Source: Bryobacterales bacterium F-183
Lineage (GTDB): Bacteria; Acidobacteriota; Terriglobia; Bryobacterales; Bryobacteraceae
Length of the DNA stretch: 64,000 bases
Assembly: GCA_016865505.2 (NCBI GenBank)
Contig: AP025252.1
Span: 3,968,001 to 4,032,000 of the forward strand
Reading direction: 5' to 3'
The notes under the pieces were generated by a model, which had not been told where the DNA came from, searched no databases, and was given only the letters and a program-made list of their open reading frames with translations. Both the position numbers and the translations under genes were made by a program. Shown here piece after piece: positions 38,142-46,713 of the stretch (its first letter is position 1; the number at the start of each line of letters is the position of its first letter).

Positions 38142-39683
38142 CTACACAAAACGTACAGTACCCCGCCGGGTGATGGTCGAGTGCTTTTCGAAGCGGGGAT
38201 CCTTCTGAGGGAAATCCGTACGGTAGTGGCCGCCGCGGCTTTCTTCGCGGGCGAGGGCGCAGGCGGCGATCAACTGGGTGACGGTGTGGATGTTACGGAC
38301 CTCGTAGTCCTGCCGGGAGGGGTCGTCGAGGGTGGCGCATTCCATGGCCGCGAGCTTATCTTTGGCGGCTTGGAGGTCCTTGGCGTTGCGCTGGACACCG
38401 CAGGCGGTCCAGGCGAGGGTGCGGAGTTCGACCTCGGTGGCGTCGGGGAACTTGGCGACCTTTTCGCCGTTGACGCGGGGGGCGGAGGCGGGGCGAACGT
38501 CGCGCATGGCCTTGCCAGTACGGGCGCCGTAGACGATGCCTTCGAGGAGCGAGTTGCTGGCGAGGCGATTGGCACCGTGTACGCCGGTGGCTGCGACTTC
38601 GCCTGCGGCAAAGAGGTTGGGGACCGTGGTGCGGCCGTGGAGGTCCGTGTAGACGCCGCCCATAGAGTAATGCACGGCGGGGTAGACGGGAGCGGACTGG
38701 GTGCGGAGGTCGATGCCGTAGTGCATGCAGGTTTCAAAGATACGGGGGAAACGCTGCGCGATGTCGAGGTCGGTGCGGTGGGTAAGGTCGAGGTAGGCGT
38801 GCTCGGTCCCGGTACGGATGGTTTCGGCCACGATGGAGCGGGAGACGACGTCGCGCGGGGCGAGTTCGCCCATCTCGTGGTAGCGGTCCATGAAGCGTTC
38901 GCCGGCCTGGTTGCGGAGGTACGCGCCTTCGCCACGGAGGGCCTCGCTCAGGAGGAAGCGGGGAGCACCCTGCATATGGAGCGCTGTGGGGTGGAACTGG
39001 ACGAATTCGATGTCGCGAATTTCGGCTCCGGCGCGGAAAGCTGCGGCTACGCCGTCACCCGTGGCGACGTCGGGGTTGGTGGTTTCAAGGTAGACGTGAC
39101 CGAGTCCGCCGGTGGCGAGAAGGACGGCCTTGGCATGGATGGCGAGGCGGAGTCCGGTTTCCTGGTTGAGAACAATGGCTCCTGCGGCGCAACCGTTGTC
39201 GTCGAGCAGGAGGTCCGTCATGCCGGCGAAGCTACGGAACTGGACGTTTGAGAGTGACGCGGCTTTCCAGTACAAGGTACGGGCGATTTCGCGACCGGTG
39301 GAGTCGCCATGGGCGTGGAGGATCCGGTTGCGGGAGTGTGCGCCTTCACGAGTGAAGAGGAGGCGAGTGCCGTCGCGATCGAATTCAGTGCCCCATTCGA
39401 TGAGTTCCTGAATGGCGTGGGGGCCTTCTTCGACGAGGGTGCGTACGGCAGCGACATCGCAGAGGCCGTCGCCGGCGTAGAGGGTGTCCTGCTCGTGGAG
39501 GGAGACTTCGTCGTCGTCGCTGAGGGCTACGGCGATGCCGCCTTGCGCGTACTCCGAGGCCGATTCGCGAAGGCTTTCTTTGGCGACGACGAGTACGTCG
39601 CCTGAGTTGGCAAGTTCAATGGCCGCGCGCAAACCCGCTACGCCCGCTCCGATTACCAGGTAATCCGTATTTATGCTGTCCAC
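38142..39683 (-). CDS. nadB: L-aspartate oxidase
   Basis: 513 residues from a GTG start. FAD-binding DYLVIGAGVAGLRAAIELA, SEYAQGGIAVALSDDDE, then HAHGDSTGREI, VQFHPTALHM, SEALRGEGAYLRN and YSMGGVYTDLHGRT, all NadB/fumarate reductase flavoprotein motifs; the C-terminal helical domain ends RTDFPQKDPRF. It oxidises L-aspartate to iminoaspartate, the first step of NAD synthesis. No nadA or nadC is adjacent. The GTG shares one base with the stop of the binding-protein gene (TAGTG), so the two are coupled. Confidence 0.95.
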   Translation of the reverse strand: MDSINTDYLVIGAGVAGLRAAIELANSGDVLVVAKESLRESASEYAQGGIAVALSDDDEVSLHEQDTLYAGDGLCDVAAVRTLVEEGPHAIQELIEWGTEFDRDGTRLLFTREGAHSRNRILHAHGDSTGREIARTLYWKAASLSNVQFRSFAGMTDLLLDDNGCAAGAIVLNQETGLRLAIHAKAVLLATGGLGHVYLETTNPDVATGDGVAAAFRAGAEIRDIEFVQFHPTALHMQGAPRFLLSEALRGEGAYLRNQAGERFMDRYHEMGELAPRDVVSRSIVAETIRTGTEHAYLDLTHRTDLDIAQRFPRIFETCMHYGIDLRTQSAPVYPAVHYSMGGVYTDLHGRTTVPNLFAAGEVAATGVHGANRLASNSLLEGIVYGARTGKAMRDVRPASAPRVNGEKVAKFPDATEVELRTLAWTACGVQRNAKDLQAAKDKLAAMECATLDDPSRQDYEVRNIHTVTQLIAACALAREESRGGHYRTDFPQKDPRFEKHSTITRRGTVRFV

Positions 39684-40651
39684 TAGTGCGTTACCGGGGT
39701 GTCCAGGTACTGCTTGATGTCTGGAAACAAGAGTTCTTTCGTTTCTGGCTTCTGCAGGTCGGATGCTTTGACGAGCGTGGCGCCGGAGTCTACAGTTGCG
39801 GGCGGAACTTCGCCTCGCAGTTTGGTCAAGACGGCTTTCGTCGCCTCATATCCCATTTTGAACGGATTTTGGACGACGAGTGCGTCGATCCAGCCGTCTT
39901 GCAGATCTTTGACCAGTTTTTCTGTCGCGTCGAAGGCGACCAGTTTGATGTGTTTGGCGTTGCGCTGCTTGAGGGCCTGTACGGCGCCGTCGGAACTGGA
40001 CTCGTTGTCGGCGAAGAAGCCGGCGAGGTCTTTGTGCGCGGTCATGAGGTTTTCGGCTCCGGCAAGCGCGCGGGCGCGGTCCGCCATGCCGAACTGCATA
40101 CCGACCATTTGCATGCCGGGGTACTTGGCGATTTCGTCTATGAAGCCCTGTTCGCGTTCCATGGTGGAGCCGCTGCCGGGCATAAAGCCGATGACGGCGA
40201 CTTTGCCTTTGCCGCCGAGGACCTCATAGAGGCGGCGGGCCGCCATACGGCCACCTTCGCGATTGTCTGTGGCGACGTAGCTGACGCGCTTGTCGCTGTC
40301 GATGGCGGAATCGAAGATGGACACGGGGATGGACATCATCGCGGCGCGCTCTACGGGTTTGACCAGCGCTTTGCGATCGATGGGGGCCAGCACAAGGGCT
40401 GACACCTGCTTGTTGATCATCGCGTCCACAATCTCTATCTGACGGGAGGAGTCCGTTTCGAGCGCGGGGGCATTCCAATCAATTTCCGCACCAAACTCCC
40501 TTGCTGCTTTGATGCTTCCCGCGTGCACAGTTTGCCAATAAATGTGATTGGTGCCTTTGGGTACGACACCGATCTTGACCTTCTGCTCACGGTTGCAGGC
40601 CGGGAGGGAGATCAATACAGCAGCAAGAGAAAGAACGACTGTCCAGCGCAT
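39683..40651 (-). CDS. Sugar ABC transporter substrate-binding lipoprotein (RbsB-like)
   Basis: 322 residues from the ATG at 40651; a lipobox (AVLISLPAC, Cys about 19) ends the signal peptide, so the mature protein is lipid-anchored. Peripla_BP_4/LacI-like: KIGVVPKGTNHIYWQTVHAGS, DAMINKQVSALVLAPIDRKAL, SIFDSAIDSDKRVSYVATDNREGG and ALVVQNPFKMGYEA. It binds a sugar for a CUT2-type importer. No ATPase or permease is adjacent, but an RbsA/RbsC-type pair without a binding protein lies at 7322-9767; a functional link is inference. First gene of a run with nadB, the DapF homologue and the dehydrogenase. Confidence 0.88.
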   Translation of the reverse strand: MRWTVVLSLAAVLISLPACNREQKVKIGVVPKGTNHIYWQTVHAGSIKAAREFGAEIDWNAPALETDSSRQIEIVDAMINKQVSALVLAPIDRKALVKPVERAAMMSIPVSIFDSAIDSDKRVSYVATDNREGGRMAARRLYEVLGGKGKVAVIGFMPGSGSTMEREQGFIDEIAKYPGMQMVGMQFGMADRARALAGAENLMTAHKDLAGFFADNESSSDGAVQALKQRNAKHIKLVAFDATEKLVKDLQDGWIDALVVQNPFKMGYEATKAVLTKLRGEVPPATVDSGATLVKASDLQKPETKELLFPDIKQYLDTPVTH

Positions 40652-40667
40652 GGTAGACACTGATAGT

Positions 40668-40985
40668 ATGCCATTCGTGAAGGCCGCGTCCGCGGCTGCT
40701 TTGCCTCCCGGGTCCATGGTGCAGGCGAAGTTTGATGACGATTTGTATGTGATCTGTAATGTAGACGGGGAGTTGCACGCGATGGATGGGCGCTGTCCGC
40801 ATGCGGGAGGTCCGCTGGCGGAGGGTGCGCTGCATGGTCACGTGGTGAGCTGTCCCTGGCATATGTGGGAATTCGACTGCCGTACGGGTGAGACGGACTT
40901 CAATCCGCGATTCAACCTGAAGACCTTTCCGGTGAAGGTGGAAGGCGGCGACATTCTGATCGATATTTCTGATCCCGGTGCCTGA
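40668..40985 (+). CDS. Rieske-type [2Fe-2S] ferredoxin
   Basis: 105 residues from the ATG at 40668. The cluster ligands are CPH (Cys43, His45) and CPWH (Cys62, His65) within GRCPHAGGPL and VSCPWHMWEFD. Small soluble Rieske proteins of this kind, similar to NirD or dioxygenase ferredoxins, pass single electrons to oxygenases or reductases. No oxygenase is next to it. Only 16 bp separate its start from the divergent lipoprotein gene. The 3' end overlaps mutM by 8 bp. Confidence 0.88.
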   Translation: MPFVKAASAAALPPGSMVQAKFDDDLYVICNVDGELHAMDGRCPHAGGPLAEGALHGHVVSCPWHMWEFDCRTGETDFNPRFNLKTFPVKVEGGDILIDISDPGA

Positions 40986-41775
40986 ACTTCCGGAAGTTGA
41001 GAATGTGGTGCGTACGATTGCGCCGTACCTGATGGGGCGGACGATTGTGCGGGCGGAGTTCGGGTCGCCTTGGGTGACGCCTGGGGATCGCGAGTTGCTG
41101 GCGCGGCAGGTGATGTCGCGCAGGGTTACCGGGGTCCGGCGGCATGGGAAGTTTATTCTGGTGGACTTGGATCAGGGAAGCTTGACGATCCATTTGGGGA
41201 TGACCGGAAAGCTGCTGGCCGGGGCTGCGCGCACGCCGTATACGCATGGGTTTTTTGAGCTGGATGGCGATGCGGTGGTGGTGTACGACGATGTACGGCA
41301 GTTTGGGAGCATCGAGTATTCCGCGGGCGTGAATCCAAGGGTGGCGGCGCTGGGTCCGGATGCGTTGACGGTGACGGCTGAGGAGTTTGTCTCGAAGTTG
41401 CGATCGCGGACGACTCGGCTGAAGCCGTTGTTGCTGAATCAGGCGTTTGTCGCGGGGTTGGGCAATATCTATGTGGATGAGGTGCTGTTCCGGGCGAAGC
41501 TACATCCGCTGCAGATCGCGTCGCGAGTTCGGATGGAGCGGGCGCGGGAGTTGCATGGACTGATGCAGAGGGTGCTGCAGGAGTCCATTGCTGCCGGTGG
41601 GTCGTCCATTTCCGACTATGTGGATGGCGAGGGGCGGAAGGGGGCGTTCCAGGAGCGGCACCGGGTGTACGGGCGGGAAGGTAAGCCTTGTCCCGACTGT
41701 ACGGCGGCGATTGTGCGGACGGTGGTCGCACAGCGGGGTACGCATTTGTGTCCGGCGTGCCAGCGGCGGCGTTAG
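40978..41775 (+). CDS. mutM: Formamidopyrimidine-DNA glycosylase
   Basis: 265 residues from a GTG inside the end of the Rieske gene. The catalytic N-terminus PELPEVENVVRTIAP is present (Pro as Schiff-base nucleophile once Met is removed, Glu next). Further motifs are HLGMTGKLL, LLNQAFVAGLGNIYVDEVLF and the zinc finger CPDC...CPAC near the C-terminus with VVAQRGTH. It removes oxidised purines such as 8-oxoG. Complete; the coupling to a Rieske ferredoxin gene is unusual but may be only positional. Confidence 0.95.
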   Translation: MPELPEVENVVRTIAPYLMGRTIVRAEFGSPWVTPGDRELLARQVMSRRVTGVRRHGKFILVDLDQGSLTIHLGMTGKLLAGAARTPYTHGFFELDGDAVVVYDDVRQFGSIEYSAGVNPRVAALGPDALTVTAEEFVSKLRSRTTRLKPLLLNQAFVAGLGNIYVDEVLFRAKLHPLQIASRVRMERARELHGLMQRVLQESIAAGGSSISDYVDGEGRKGAFQERHRVYGREGKPCPDCTAAIVRTVVAQRGTHLCPACQRRR

Positions 41776-42587
41776 GCCAGCAGGTCTGCGTAGCGGACGA
41801 GTTTGACCTGGTGATGGTCGAGGGCTTGACGAACTTGCGGGTCGACGAGGGCGGCTAGTTCCTCGGCGCGGCTTTCTTTGAGGCGCGTCTTTTGGCTGCG
41901 GAGTTCGTCCGTGCAATAGCCGGGGTGGCACATGAACTCGGTGGAGCCTTCCGGGAGATTGGCGATGAGTTCCACGACATCCGATGCCGTGTAGGTTCCG
42001 GTGATTGCGAAGCCTGCGAAAAAGTCTGTACTCTTGCAGCCGTGCTTTTGGAGGGAGTGTTCGAACTTGCCTCGTACGATCTGAAATGACTTGCTGACCA
42101 GTTGCTTGGACACCGGGACTTTGCCGGGGCGCATGGGGAAGTCAAACGGGCGGCGTACGAAGGGGATCTTGTACTCTTCGCTGAGCTTGGCGACCGCGTG
42201 CAGTACGGCCGGGAAGAGATGCGTGTGCTTGTGGGTGTCCAGGTGAAGAGGTTTGAGGCCTGCGCCGAGGATCTTCTTGATTTGCAGCTTCATTTCCAGG
42301 TACGGATTGAGCTTGCGCATCACGATGGCTTTGATGAGCGCGGGTACGTTGTCGGGAAATGGTTCGTCGGAGACCAGGGAGTGGCCGCCGACGAGTACGA
42401 GATGGCAGCCGACGTCGAGCGTTGGCGTGGTGTGCGCGAGGCCTACGGCATCGTTGAAGGCTTCGCCATTGGCCATCAACGTGGTGGCGGTGAGAATGCC
42501 CTTGCGATGCGCCTCGATGATGCCAGCGTTGACGTCGCGCGTGAAGCCGAAGTCGTCTGCGTTTACGGTTAGGAGCTTAGAACTCAA
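41772..42587 (-). CDS. hpnK: ChbG/HpnK-family (YdjC-like) deacetylase
   Basis: 271 residues. NADDFG at the N-terminus provides metal-binding Asp; GCHLVLVGGHSLV and LDTHKHTHLFPAV supply the His residues of the YdjC/ChbG polysaccharide deacetylase fold. HpnK is the hopanoid-associated branch, and the C-terminal FMCHPGYCTDELR segment matches this family. HpnK removes an acetyl group from a hopanoid sugar precursor in proposed schemes. Its ATG overlaps the stop of mlaD (42584-42587), tying it to lipid transport. It overlaps mutM by 4 bp. Confidence 0.8.
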   Translation of the reverse strand: MSSKLLTVNADDFGFTRDVNAGIIEAHRKGILTATTLMANGEAFNDAVGLAHTTPTLDVGCHLVLVGGHSLVSDEPFPDNVPALIKAIVMRKLNPYLEMKLQIKKILGAGLKPLHLDTHKHTHLFPAVLHAVAKLSEEYKIPFVRRPFDFPMRPGKVPVSKQLVSKSFQIVRGKFEHSLQKHGCKSTDFFAGFAITGTYTASDVVELIANLPEGSTEFMCHPGYCTDELRSQKTRLKESRAEELAALVDPQVRQALDHHQVKLVRYADLLA

Positions 42588-43657
42588 AACAGCTTCAACT
42601 GGATGCGAAGGAATTTCTTGGGGTTGGCGCGGAAGTCCTTCATGAGGCCCTGCATTTCGCGCGTGGCTCCGTTGAGGTTGTCGTACATCTGGGGGTTGAC
42701 CAGAAGCTGACCCAAGGTGCCTTGACCTTGGTTGAGACGGTCCAGCATCAGGTCCAGACGGGCGATGGTGGAGACCACTTTGTCGTGCATTTCGGGGCTC
42801 TTGAGGAGCTTGCCGGCGGAGCCTTCGCCGCGTTCGATGCCGGCGAGGATGGTGCGGACGTCCTTGATGGCGCCGCGCATGTCTTCATACAGCGCAGGGT
42901 CCTTGAGGAGCTTGCCGGCTGTGCCTTGGCCTTCCTGCAGGCCGACGAGCAGGGTGTCGACTTTGGCGAGGGAGCCGCGTACATCGCCGTAGAGCTTTTC
43001 GTCCTTGAGGAGTTTGCCGACGGTGCCTTCGCCACGGTTGATCGCTTTGGTGAGGCCGTCGACCTCGTTTACGACTGAGAGGAGCTTGTTGTAGATCTCT
43101 TCGTCGACGAGGAGCTTACCAATCGAGCCTTTGCCCACTTCGACCTGGCCGACGATGCCGTCGACCTTCTTGAGTATGCCCTGCAAGGAGCCGAGCAGCG
43201 AGTAGCCCTGTTGTACGACTTCATCGAACTCGCGAGTGTCGAGGCTGGCGATTTCTGCGCCTGCTTTGACGGTTTGCGGCGAGCGGCCTTTTTTGATGTT
43301 GATGTACTTGGTGCCGAGGAGATTTTCCGCTCCGAGTGCCGCTACGGAATCGACAGGGATGGAGGGGAACCACTTTTCGCCGACCTTGAGATCGATGCGG
43401 ACGACGCGGCGCGGTTCGTTGGAGCCGGAGAGCGTGATCTTTTCGACCTTGCCGACGAGGATGCCGTTGAGGCGTACGGCGCTGCCTTCTGTGAGCGCCG
43501 CCGAATCGTCGAGATACGTGACGATGGAGCTTTTGTCTTCAAACAGCGTGGTTTGGCCCGTGATCAGGAAGATCAAAACCGCCAGCAGCACCATTGCCAC
43601 CAACGCTGTGATGCCCACCTTCAGGCTTGCCCAGGAACCCTTATTCTGTAGAGCCAT
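42584..43657 (-). CDS. mlaD: MlaD-type MCE-domain lipid transport protein with 34-residue repeats
   Basis: 357 residues, an N-terminal membrane anchor (VGITALVAMVLLAVLIFLITG, about 14-34), then one MCE domain (SIVTYLDDSAALTEGSAVRLNGILVGKV..., about 44-125). The C-terminal half has five helical repeats with exact 34-residue spacing: GKGS at 175, GEGT 209, GQGT 243, GEGS 277, GQGT 311, each followed by xGKLLxxxxxY. MlaD forms a hexameric ring that holds lipid in the periplasm; the long repeat tail could form a needle or a coil. Partners mlaF and mlaE lie upstream; mlaB and mlaC are not seen. Confidence 0.9.
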   Translation of the reverse strand: MALQNKGSWASLKVGITALVAMVLLAVLIFLITGQTTLFEDKSSIVTYLDDSAALTEGSAVRLNGILVGKVEKITLSGSNEPRRVVRIDLKVGEKWFPSIPVDSVAALGAENLLGTKYINIKKGRSPQTVKAGAEIASLDTREFDEVVQQGYSLLGSLQGILKKVDGIVGQVEVGKGSIGKLLVDEEIYNKLLSVVNEVDGLTKAINRGEGTVGKLLKDEKLYGDVRGSLAKVDTLLVGLQEGQGTAGKLLKDPALYEDMRGAIKDVRTILAGIERGEGSAGKLLKSPEMHDKVVSTIARLDLMLDRLNQGQGTLGQLLVNPQMYDNLNGATREMQGLMKDFRANPKKFLRIQLKLF

Positions 43658-43670
43658 CGACCTCTAGATC

Positions 43671-44483
43671 CTATCGTCGCACGAACTTTCGGACATACGC
43701 CTCGGGCGAAGCCTCCAGTTCGGTTTGCGTTCCTTCGAAAATGAGCCGTCCTTCCCGCATCACCATGAAGACGACACCGGGACGGCCGGGGTCGGGGATG
43801 AGTTTGCCTTCGTGACCGTCGGTGCGAAAGCCGGCCATGATCTGGCCGTCCTGATAGCGGTGCGTGACGACCATGCTGGATGTGTTGCGGATGTCGCGCT
43901 CTTTGACCAGCAGCGCCATGATTGTGTTCGCGGTAATGGGGTCGAGACCGGCGGTCGGCGAATCGTAGAGCACGAGGGGCGGTTCGGTCACGGTGGCGCG
44001 GGCGATACCGACGCGGCGGCGCATACCGCCCGAGAGTTCGCTGGGGAACTTTTCGACGGTGTGGCCGAGTTCGACGAATTCGAGTGCGCGGAGTACTTTG
44101 TCTTCGATCGCCTGAAGCTCTGTGTTGTTGAGCGTCTTCTGCGCGCGGCTGAGGAGCGGGTAGGCGACGTTCTCTTCGACGGTCTGCGAGTCAAACAGGG
44201 CGCCTTCCTGGAAGAGCATGCCGACTCGCTGGCGGACTTCGAACAGAGCTTTTTCCTTGAGGTCCGTGATGTCGGTTCCGAACAGGTGGACGCGGCCGGA
44301 GTCTGGACGGATGAGGCCTAGCGCGGTTTTGAGCAGTACGGTTTTGCCGGCGCCCGCTTCTCCGAGTACGATGCGGCTTTCGCCAGCGGCGAGTACGAAA
44401 CTGACGCGGTCTACGACGGGTTGTTCGTCGAACCGGACGGTGACGTTATCGAAGCGCAACACCTCATGTGGAGAGGACGGCAT
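43671..44483 (-). CDS. mlaF: MlaF-type ABC ATPase of lipid transporter
   Basis: 270 residues. Walker A GEAGAGKTV (about 38-46), Q-loop MLFQEGALFDSQTV, signature LSGGMRRRVGIARA, Walker B LVLYDSPTAGLDP. In Walker B the catalytic Glu is Ser (DSPT) rather than Glu, as occurs in some MlaF sequences, where DEPxxGLDP is more common; this deserves a check. It drives transfer of phospholipid through MlaE/MlaD. Cytoplasmic. Confidence 0.9.
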   Translation of the reverse strand: MPSSPHEVLRFDNVTVRFDEQPVVDRVSFVLAAGESRIVLGEAGAGKTVLLKTALGLIRPDSGRVHLFGTDITDLKEKALFEVRQRVGMLFQEGALFDSQTVEENVAYPLLSRAQKTLNNTELQAIEDKVLRALEFVELGHTVEKFPSELSGGMRRRVGIARATVTEPPLVLYDSPTAGLDPITANTIMALLVKERDIRNTSSMVVTHRYQDGQIMAGFRTDGHEGKLIPDPGRPGVVFMVMREGRLIFEGTQTELEASPEAYVRKFVRR

Positions 44484-44492
44484 CGTGGGTGT

Positions 44493-45260
44493 CTACCAGG
44501 CGGGCATGCTGACGAAGATGCGGGTGATGATGAGGTCGATGACGAAGACCCAGACGGAGGCGGTAACGACGGCTTCTGTGGTGGCGCGGCCGACGCCCTG
44601 GGTGCCGCCGGTGGTGCGGAGGCCTTCAAAGCAGCCTACGAGAGCGACGATGATGCCGAAGATGAAGGGCTTGGTGAGGCCTTGTACGACGTCCTGGAAG
44701 TCCAGGGCGCGATAGGCGGTGGTCCAGTATTGGTCGGAGGTGGTGAGCTTGAGGACCACGCAGGCCATGAGGTAGCCGCCGAACAGGCCGATGAAGTCCG
44801 AGAGGATTGTGAGGAGCGGCAGCATCGTCGAGGTCGCGATGAGGCGCGGGGTGACGAGCTTTTGGATCGGATCGGTGCCCAAGGCGCGCATGGCGTCGAT
44901 TTGTTCGGTGACCTTCATGGAGCCGAGTTCGGAGGCGATGCCCGAGGCGTTGCGGCCGGAGACGAGGAGCGCGGTGAGCACGGGACCGAGTTCGCGTACG
45001 AGGGTGATGGACACGATTTGCCCCACCTGGCCGCTGGCGCCGTACTGCGAGAGTGCTTTGGACATTTGCAGGGCCATGACGGCGCCGCTGAAGAAACCTG
45101 TCAACAAGACAATCGGGAGCGAGCCTACGCCAATGACGTCGGCCTGAATGGCGATGTCGTCAAAGTAGTGCGGCTTGCGGACGATGTTGCGGAACGCTTT
45201 GCCGGCCAGGACGACGAAATCCTGCAGCGATTGTATGGGCCTCTTTAGAAAGTCCAGCAA
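44493..45260 (-). CDS. mlaE: MlaE-type permease of lipid transporter
   Basis: 255 residues with about five membrane helices. MlaE/YrbE motifs: GSLPIVLLTGFFSGAVMALQ, VRELGPVLTALLVSGRNASGIASELGSMKVTEQIDAM, ALGTDPI, VTPRLIA, and the terminal TTEAVVTASVWVFVIDLII. This is the inner-membrane part of the MCE transporter. It begins 4 bp after lnt and 9 bp before mlaF. Confidence 0.93.
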   Translation of the reverse strand: MLDFLKRPIQSLQDFVVLAGKAFRNIVRKPHYFDDIAIQADVIGVGSLPIVLLTGFFSGAVMALQMSKALSQYGASGQVGQIVSITLVRELGPVLTALLVSGRNASGIASELGSMKVTEQIDAMRALGTDPIQKLVTPRLIATSTMLPLLTILSDFIGLFGGYLMACVVLKLTTSDQYWTTAYRALDFQDVVQGLTKPFIFGIIVALVGCFEGLRTTGGTQGVGRATTEAVVTASVWVFVIDLIITRIFVSMPAW

Positions 45261-45264
45261 GCGT

Positions 45265-46713
45265 TCATTGGCCTCGTTGGGTGTTCGATTTCTTCATTGT
45301 AACGGCAGCGGCCGCGATGAGGGCTGCGGCAAGACAGGTCCAGGCGAACCAGTCGCCGTACTGCGCGTAGAAGGTGACGTCGCTGCGGAGGCCGTAGCGC
45401 ATGGGCTTCGATTGATGGGCGTATTCCGGCTGCGTGTCGGTGACGCGGCCGAGAGGATCGATGACGGCGGTGATGCCGTTATTGGTGGCGCGGATGATCC
45501 AGCGGCGATTTTCCACGGCTCGCATACGGACGAGAGAAAGGTGTTGTTCGCGTGCTTTGCTGGGGCCGAAGTAGCCGTCGTTGGAGATGTTGGCGAAGAC
45601 TTGTGCGCCGTCGCGCGAGTACTGGCGGACGAATTCGGGGAAGGCCGATTCGTAGCAGATGAAGACGCCGAGCTTGGCGTTATCGATGGGGAAGACGCCG
45701 ATCTTGTCGCCGGGCGCGAAATCGCCGGCCTCCTGCGTGATGCGGTTGACCCAGGCGAAGGCGGAGGGGACGAATTCGCCGAAGGGTACGAGATTCATCT
45801 TGTTATAGCGACCGGTTTCGACGCCGTCGCGATTGAGGAGGATCGCGGTGTTGTAGGGGGCGCCGGACGGAGCGCGGGTGACGGTACCGAATAAGAAGTT
45901 GCGGCGGAACGGGCGAGCGAGGTTGATGGCGAGGTCGCGAAAGGCGGGGTCGGCATCGAAGTACATGGGGCCCGGCATCTCGGGCCAGATGAGGAGTGGG
46001 GCTTGCGTTGGGTCGCTGGTCGAGATCGCGGTGAGGCCCTTGAGCTTTTGGTCGAGGAGTTCGCGGGTCCATTCGCTGGCCTGCGGCATGGTGGGCTGTA
46101 CGACGAGGGCGGTTTGGTTTGGCGCTGCGGGCTGAGAAGGCAGCACCAGGATCGGCCACATGAAGGCTGCGGCGACGTAGGCGTACTTGCGGCTGGCGAT
46201 GGCGGCTGCTGCGAGGGCGAACAGGAACGAGAGGCCGTAGACGCCGACGAGCGCGGGTACGCCGAGGAGCCATCCGGCATCGATGCCTGCGTTGCCGAGA
46301 GCGAGCCAGGCGAAGCCGAAGGTGCCGTGGGTACGCTCGATGCCGGTCCAAAGGGCGGCGATGGCAGGGGCGTACCACCAGCGAAGTTTGTTGAACAGCC
46401 CTGCGAGTATGGCGAATAGCGCCATGTGGAGCGACTTCAGGAAGGAGAACAGGAGGAAGGAGATCCAGGCGAGCCAGACGGGGAGTCCGCCATGTACGGC
46501 GAGCACGTGCTGGATCCAGAGGCAGACGACGAACCAGTAGGGGATGCCTGCGATGAGCCCGAGTAGCGCACGCTTGCGCCAACTGACCTGGTCGCGAACG
46601 GCGAGGAGGAGAGGCAGGATCGCAAAGGGCGCAAGCCAGCCGAAGCTCCAGCGCGGGGCGATCAGGATCAGCAGTAGCGCAGTGCTAGCGGCAAGCAGTA
46701 GTTGCTTGATCAT
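45265..46713 (-). CDS. lnt: Apolipoprotein N-acyltransferase
   Basis: 482 residues: six to seven N-terminal membrane helices, then a nitrilase-like catalytic domain with Glu245 (LIWPEM), Lys305 (RYNKMNLVPFGEF) and Cys353 (GVFICYESAFPE). The enzyme adds the third acyl chain to lipoproteins from phospholipid. A C-terminal helix (WFAWTCLAAALIAAAAV) completes the topology. The start overlaps the end of lipA by 29 bp. With LolA (32541) it provides lipoprotein maturation. Confidence 0.93.
   Translation of the reverse strand: MIKQLLLAASTALLLILIAPRWSFGWLAPFAILPLLLAVRDQVSWRKRALLGLIAGIPYWFVVCLWIQHVLAVHGGLPVWLAWISFLLFSFLKSLHMALFAILAGLFNKLRWWYAPAIAALWTGIERTHGTFGFAWLALGNAGIDAGWLLGVPALVGVYGLSFLFALAAAAIASRKYAYVAAAFMWPILVLPSQPAAPNQTALVVQPTMPQASEWTRELLDQKLKGLTAISTSDPTQAPLLIWPEMPGPMYFDADPAFRDLAINLARPFRRNFLFGTVTRAPSGAPYNTAILLNRDGVETGRYNKMNLVPFGEFVPSAFAWVNRITQEAGDFAPGDKIGVFPIDNAKLGVFICYESAFPEFVRQYSRDGAQVFANISNDGYFGPSKAREQHLSLVRMRAVENRRWIIRATNNGITAVIDPLGRVTDTQPEYAHQSKPMRYGLRSDVTFYAQYGDWFAWTCLAAALIAAAAVTMKKSNTQRGQ

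Noticed and set aside
42700-43160. Regular 102-bp DNA periodicity resembling a repeat array
   Set aside because: It lies inside mlaD and follows the 34-residue protein repeat; the units differ at DNA level and there are no cas genes.
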